From Owenia fusiformis (lineage: Eukaryota > Annelida > Polychaeta > Sabellida > Oweniidae): a stretch of 64,000 nucleotides of DNA. How positions within the stretch are numbered: the stretch's first letter is position 1; every line of letters starts with the position of its first letter. The position numbers and the translations under genes were made by a program. The notes beneath the pieces were generated by a model, which did not search any database, was not told where the DNA came from, and saw only the letters and a list, made by a program, of their open reading frames with translations. Of the stretch, positions 58,715 through 64,000 are shown piece by piece. The DNA is taken from the NCBI GenBank assembly GCA_903813345.2, contig CAIIXF020000002.1, forward strand, positions 3,512,001 through 3,576,000, read 5' to 3'.

Positions 58715-60190
58715 TCAATAGAGATTGTTTGATATCATCTAAATAATTAAGAGGATTACGCACGCAAAACATGGCACGTGATCGATATAGTAGAAAAAAC
58801 TGGGATCAAGAAAATGACACTCTATTTTCTCTTAGGTTCCAATACACCATTGGAAAGCCTAAGGTGAGCGTCAATTTTAAGTATCTGACCTCTCGGAGAT
58901 TTGCTAGTGCAAAGTTGAAAAATGAACCCATCCATTTGTCTCATTAGTCACGTTACAGTACACAGAGACGATTTTACAAAAGATCGCAGGAAAATCATAG
59001 CTGGAGGCCTTACGAAACCAATCACGTCAGTTGTTTATTACGAAGTTACCATGCTTACGGTGAGATACCTGCCCGCCGCAGTGATATACCACTGCACGGG
59101 AGTTCGGAGGCCTTAGCTATATAGTGATTTGGATATGTTGCTATAGCAATCGCATTCAGCAGTTTTAGCAATTTCTTTCCATTCACAATGACTCCTACTA
59201 ATAATAATAACTTAGTTAAACTTTGAGAAGAAATCTGCTTTTGTTCAATACTTGATCAAATACAAAACATTCAAATGCAAAGAAGCTGTTCCATTGCCTT
59301 GAATGTCAATAAAGGTCAGATGTTTTTTATGTCTCTGAGGAACGCTATTACAAACAAATGTGCGATAACAAAAGCTCACTAATGTGACATTGAAAACCAA
59401 TAACTGTTAAAAATGGCGATTTTACATGAAATAGTAATTGAAAATAGCTGAAACTAAATTATTTTTTATCTTTGTTTTATGTATTCTAAAATAAATTGCC
59501 TTTATCTAAATTCGGTCAACATACTTTTTGATCCCTCCGGTTGTAAATAGCTTTGATACCTCGCTAATAAGTTGAGAATTTCGTGAACTCGTTGATGTAA
59601 CAGGACAACGTACACGCCTTTGAAAACATGCCATATCTCGGTAATAAATGGTCGAATCTTTTAACTTTGGTTCTGTTCGGATAGAGAAAATTCATTCAGG
59701 GTGTGACGACAGCACGTATGTCACACAACCCCAAGCACCTGCAGAGGGTGTCAGATATGTTAATTGTTTTACACCGTTACACCGCACACAGTAAAGATTT
59801 GTTGGACCATTCTCGGATTCGAAAAATAATAGATCTACACTGTATTTTGGTAAGTTAAGCTTACAATCTAGACGACAGAATCGCAAAGATAATCATGCAA
59901 CAAAATAATTTTGGAATGTGTTTTTGATCCTACCACCCCTATGAAAAAAATGTAAAATACAGGTAACCGAAAATGAATTATCCGTGGTTATCCATCCTTT
60001 GGTTCAGTTTATCAGACCATCGTGTTACAAATCGTGATAATAGTTGTGATTGAATTAAGATGAGCACCCTGGAAAATTCTGAAAAATCACCGTTTTGCTT
60101 GTGAAAATCGACCCGATGACGTTACTCATACATTGAAAGTAGTCGTGTGGGAAAAGGGACACTTTCCAAGAAAACAATGTGTCCACTCGT
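58715..60190. other. Gene-free stretch after the glycosyltransferase gene
   Basis: No supported exon or repeat array. An AATAAA at 59309-59314 could serve as polyadenylation signal for the gene ending at 58714, giving a 3' UTR of about 600 bases. Confidence 0.4.
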
Positions 60191-60197
60191 CTCCCTC

Positions 60198-60251
60198 ATA
60201 TATATCTTTTATTGACTCTTTAGATGTCATATCATGACATATTAGTCACTA
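60198..60251 (-). mobile_element. 54-bp copy of the 3' tail of the LINE at 7154-9005
   Basis: Read on the minus strand, TAGTGACTAATATGTCAT-ATC-ATGACATCTAAAGAGTCAATAAAAGATATATAT matches the last ~55 bases of the LINE in the palmitoyltransferase intron. Similarity stops abruptly beyond TAGTGACTA. It may be a LINE copy truncated almost to its tail, or the tail of a SINE that borrows the LINE 3' end. Confidence 0.75.
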
Positions 60252-60570
60252 AGGTAGAGCAGTTCTTCCCATTGTCGAGTTGAAGAACTGGTATCTTTAT
60301 CCTGGCTAGAACCATAGACAATTCTAGCCAGCGCCAGGCTTTTATCGAGTTAGCAGCACTCTATAACAAAAAAGGGTTTTCGAAATTACCAGCATTACCA
60401 CTCTTGTGTGAAACTGTGACAATCCACGCGTAAAAATCGCCACGGTTATAGAATTGAACTCAAAGCAGTAAATTAACCATTTGTATATAAATCACAAATG
60501 AATTGGTCTTATTTTAAATGATTATCAATATTCTTACATCTTAAAGTTAATATTCAGTAATTACGCGTAA

Positions 60571-60876
60571 TTATCCCTTGATACTATACTTCCCGGTGAA
60601 TAACACCCGGGAATATTTATGATATCGAAAAATCGCATTGTCCCGCCCAATCCCGCTCTCGAAAATCGTATTCACCTCCCACACGTCATGCTCTGACACG
60701 GAGATAGAGTCAACGTCAAAGAAATCTGAGAAATAAGCATATGCCCTTTGATGAACATTGATCATGTGTATGCATTCGTTAAATGTTTTGCTGTTGATGT
60801 GTTTATGTTTAATATACAATGAAATTGTCTGTCCGTTGATCTGTACAGTACATCCGTCCGTCAATATTGGCCACAT
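60571..60876 (-). CDS. Hypothetical 101-residue open frame, unsupported
   Basis: An uninterrupted minus-strand frame with balanced amino-acid composition (MWPILTDGCTVQINGQTISL... to a C-terminal GKYSIKG) and no low-complexity sequence. No family is recognised, no splice partner was found and no repeat overlaps it. It could be an orphan gene, a decayed exon or chance. Confidence 0.15.
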   Translation of the reverse strand: MWPILTDGCTVQINGQTISLYIKHKHINSKTFNECIHMINVHQRAYAYFSDFFDVDSISVSEHDVWEVNTIFESGIGRDNAIFRYHKYSRVLFTGKYSIKG

Positions 60877-60996
60877 AAATTAAAACTGCTATTCATATTA
60901 AATCATATCAAAATTCATTTTATGTATACCCAGAGTATGTATCTAAGAGTGCCTATATGATTTGTCATCGCCATTCCCAAGTACACCCTATATCCG

Positions 60997-61094
60997 CATC
61001 CTCCGATCACAGGGCTTCAAAATCCAGAATATATTCTTTCTTTTTACCGGGGCAAGAAGGAGGTACGGATTCTGAACACCTGCTTAGGAGGATG
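60997..61094. mobile_element. hAT-like MITE, copy 3 (internally deleted, 98 bp)
   Basis: The ends CATCCTCCGATCACAGGGCT and CTGCTTAGGAGGATG match the other copies, but the middle is missing after TTCTTTCTTTTTACC. The 8-bp direct repeat TATATCCG flanks it at 60989-60996 and 61095-61102. Confidence 0.92.
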
Positions 61095-61194
61095 TATATC
61101 CGAGAAATAGCAGATTTTGATGTAAAAATCTTTAAATATTACAACGTGGTTACAATCATAGGCTTAGGTCGATAGAAATAATCTTTAAATAAAG

Positions 61195-62210
61195 ATGGAA
61201 TGGTAATCGATCTGTGTTTATTTATGAAAAAGCTAAACTCAATGATCCACAATAGCAGTTAATGATTGATAAAATTACCATTGAACGTGTGGAAAAAAAC
61301 AAATTTTCTTGGTGTAATAATAGACAATAAACTCAATTGGAATGAACATATATCTTATATTATTTCAAAAATATCAAAAACACTAGGTATACTTTATAAA
61401 GTGCGTTATAAATTAAATTTGACAGCTTTACTAGATATCTATTACTCTCTTATATATTCTCACATTTCATATTGCAATATTATATGGGGAAATGCCAACA
61501 AATTCTTATTAGAAAAAATTTATGCAATTCAAAAGAAATTCGTTAAATTATCTTTAAAAGATATATATCATGCAAGTTTACCATTATTCAAGCAACTTCA
61601 TATTTTAACCATATTTGATATTCACAAGTTAGAAAAAGCAAAATTCATGTTTAACATTGTAAAAGAGCCTGCACTTTTTCCATCCCATCTATTCAAACAG
61701 TATTTTAATTTTAAACACCCTCGCCTCACAAGACAAATACGACATATAATTCCATGTAGATTTAAATCAAACTTAACAAAGAAATCAGTTCAATACTCTG
61801 GATCAATGATATGGAATAAATTGCCAACTTCCCTTCAATCTCTACCCTCTCTACACTCCTTTAGATATAATTACAAAAATATGGATAAATTGTTATTGAG
61901 CTATAAGCTGTGAGCATGTAATGTTATTTTTCCACATTGTGTTGTATCCATAATGTTTATAATTTCACTCATGGATTTATCATGCAGGCAGTAATTGTAT
62001 ATTTTAATATTTTATAACATGTATTATTATAAATTGTATGTATTCATGTTCAACTCATATAAATTGTACACCTTTATGGTTTTTCAAATTTTGATAATGC
62101 ACTGATATACCCCCTATGGGTATCTAGTGTGTAAATGTAATACTTAATCATAATGATATTACATGAATAAATAAATAAATAAAAAAACAAAAAAAAGAAA
62201 ATAAAAAAAG
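61195..62210 (+). mobile_element. Decayed 3' end of an L2/CR1-type LINE
   Basis: A frame ending at 61913 encodes the C-terminal reverse transcriptase tail: FLGVIIDNKLNWNEHI, YYSLIYSHISYCNIIWGN, then KLPTSLQSLPSLHSFRYNYK. It lacks the catalytic YADD region. Upstream similarity continues in another frame (KITIERVEK) across a run of seven A at about 61299-61305, with a stop codon further upstream, so the copy is frameshifted and 5' truncated. The 3' UTR ends in an (AATA)n and A-rich tail at about 62166-62210. Confidence 0.82.
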
Positions 62211-62867
62211 TTAATACTGGATTCTGTTGGTGCTGCCATCTTTATATCGGCCCAGAACCTATGGTTACAATTCACTGTGTTAGCGCAGGATCTTGGGTCC
62301 TTTATTTAATTCAGGAGCCATGCATATTCCTTATATGCCCTCAATTCAAAATGCAGAAAAATACTAATAATCTAAAAATAATCAACATTTAAGGAACCAC
62401 AACACAATGGGCATATTGAAGCCAGTCCGGTAACAAAGAAATTATGGTCCCCCTTTTTAAAGGCCCTTACTGGCCCTGATTGTGTATAAGATAATAAGGG
62501 ATAGATTAGCATTTCAGTTTCCGCATGTCCCGAAAAACAACAAGAACAAGGACCAGTAAGTTCTCACCAAGTTTTGGAGGTCATTAAGCACCAGAAGGGT
62601 CATCTAAGGACATAATTAAGCAGTGGTTTCAACAAGCCAATACTTACCTTCTTCTAAGGCCACTGTATCGTGGCCTTCCAGTACAGATATATTTCTGCAT
62701 GAACAACTGGTCATGTCGTAATCATAAAATTTGAAATCATATGTCCGCCATTTTTCCACATCACAATTTGAATTGCGAGTTTTGGTCTTATTACCTCACC
62801 AAAAATTCCAAAACACACATAAAGTGATCAGTGTATTAGTTCACATCTTCTGGATCGCTAACTTAGA

Positions 62868-63165
62868 ATTTACAGCCAGTTACTAATGTCAGACGTTAAC
62901 GACATTTCGTCCAGTTTTCGAACATCGCCATTTTTCTTGGAGCCATTTTGTTTTAATTTTAGACGAAATCCTGATGAAATCATGTAATATCTCATCAAGG
63001 AACCGAGCTGGGTCCGGTTTGGTTAATGATTTATTTATCTGGCGATTTTTAAAATATTCAATAAATTTATGACACCCCGGCATGCTTTTTTCAAATAGAG
63101 TTCACAGTATTCCAGATGCAATCCCCTCTAGCCAAGTATTGGCTAGAGACTCGAGTAAGCCAATA
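62868..63165. repeat. Dispersed repeat related to 28575-28735
   Basis: ACAGCCAGTTACTAATGTCAGACGTTAACGACATTTCGTCCAGTTTTCGAACATCGCC...CATGTAATATCTCATCAAGGAACCG matches the ETFDH intron 1 copy. After an unmatched segment it closes with GCCAAGTATTGGCTAGAGACTCGAGTAAG, the same terminal motif. Non-coding. Confidence 0.65.
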
Positions 63166-64000
63166 CCACCCCAACACTGCAAATGATATGCTGAAATGGT
63201 TTAGACAATGCTTTGGTGGTCAGTTCATCAGTTGCAGAACGCAAACCATATGGACAGCTCATTAGCCAGATCTAAATCCCCCAAATTTTTATCTTTGAGG
63301 ATTTCTCAAAGCCAATGTGTATACTGACAGGCCCCTAACAATCTAAGAGCGCAATGGCCAAAATGCCCTAATACGTCACTTCCGCTGAATAGAAAAAAGT
63401 AGTATTCAAAAATAAATGTAGTCCCAACACAATTGTGATCATGACGAGTCAGTAAGCTAGTATGTAGGCACAGTTGTAATCTTTTTGCAATGGCAACATG
63501 CCATTTCTTCTGAAAATGCGTTTATTTGGGTTATCTGAAGGAAAATTTCGAGTCAAGTGGCGTATTAATTTTGCCTTCATTTTTGTGAATTTCAATTTGT
63601 GTCTGCAGAGAGAGGGGGTAGTGTCACAATTGACCAATTATTTCAAAAAGTAGAGATTGGCCCCTATTGAGTTTAGTGTCAAGATGTAGCTTAGACATAG
63701 CTTTAGAACCTCAGATAGGCCAGTGAGGCCACATAAATCCATAACTCGAGATAAAAAGCCAGGCGTTTGCCCTTTTGCCCATTGACTAGTATGGTGACGT
63801 GAATTAGGGCAGTTTTGCCAATAACTTCCCACATTAATGTGTAAAGGTCATGGTCATTAACAACTTTGGTCGCAGGATTCGTGTGTGCATAGAGAGAAGT
63901 GCCCACTTTAAGCATGTTTTGTAAAGTACTGTAGTTTTTGACAGAATTAACAGACTATCATCAAACTTTCAGAACACAATTCACATTGAATGAACTAAAT
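63166..64000. other. No gene or repeat recognised
   Basis: AT-rich sequence without a supportable exon, splice-linked frame, tandem array or inverted repeat. Short open frames here have no recognisable family. Confidence 0.4.

Overview
This window is AT-rich eukaryotic nuclear DNA, best read as a bilaterian marine invertebrate, perhaps a lophotrochozoan such as a mollusc. That placement is inference. The evidence is short exons with GT-AG introns, vertebrate-like orthologues split into many exons, several non-LTR retrotransposon fragments, and a dense load of MITEs, foldback elements and minisatellites. No prokaryotic features, rRNA genes, confident tRNA genes or CRISPR arrays were seen.

Layout. 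(1) At 1.0-9.4 kb (+) lie the last five coding exons of a ZDHHC2/15/20-type palmitoyltransferase; its catalytic exons lie before the window. Its last introns hold two minisatellites and an antisense, 5'-truncated LINE. (2) At 9.4-15.3 kb there is no further gene, but there are hairpins, a foldback element and dispersed repeats. (3) At 15.3-25.0 kb (-) is a six-exon gene whose spliced product is a largely disordered 1853-residue protein. Its first ~65 residues resemble the Scm3/HJURP CENP-A chaperone domain; this is the most interesting locus. (4) At 25.3-27.3 kb are a CR1-like LINE fragment and SINE-like sequence. (5) At 27.9-38.8 kb (+) is a complete 15-exon ETFDH gene (606 aa), with a tandemly duplicated 3' splice site before exon 7 and a 536-bp near-palindromic foldback element in intron 14. 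(6) At 38.8-45.3 kb is a gene-free tract of minisatellites and MITEs. (7) At 45.3-48.8 kb (-) is a complete four-exon ETS transcription factor (463 aa, ELF1/2/4-like) with a cysteine-rich N-terminal half and short C-terminal repeats. (8) At 49.2-57.2 kb is a transposon nest: MITEs with 8-bp or 5-bp target duplications, a 2.36-kb element with long inverted repeats and another element inside it, and a 1.1-kb element whose ends recall Transib termini. (9) At 57.7-58.7 kb (+) is an intronless GT31 beta-1,3-glycosyltransferase. (10) At 58.7-64 kb are more repeats and a decayed L2/CR1-type LINE 3' end.

The host genes are functionally unrelated: membrane protein palmitoylation, proposed centromere chaperone, mitochondrial electron transfer, transcription and Golgi glycosylation. 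The CENP-A-chaperone candidate and ETFDH are transcribed divergently about 2.9 kb apart. ETFDH and the ETS gene converge on the minisatellite tract. Exon joins were worked out by hand from splice consensus, reading phase and recalled family similarity; none was checked against transcripts or databases.
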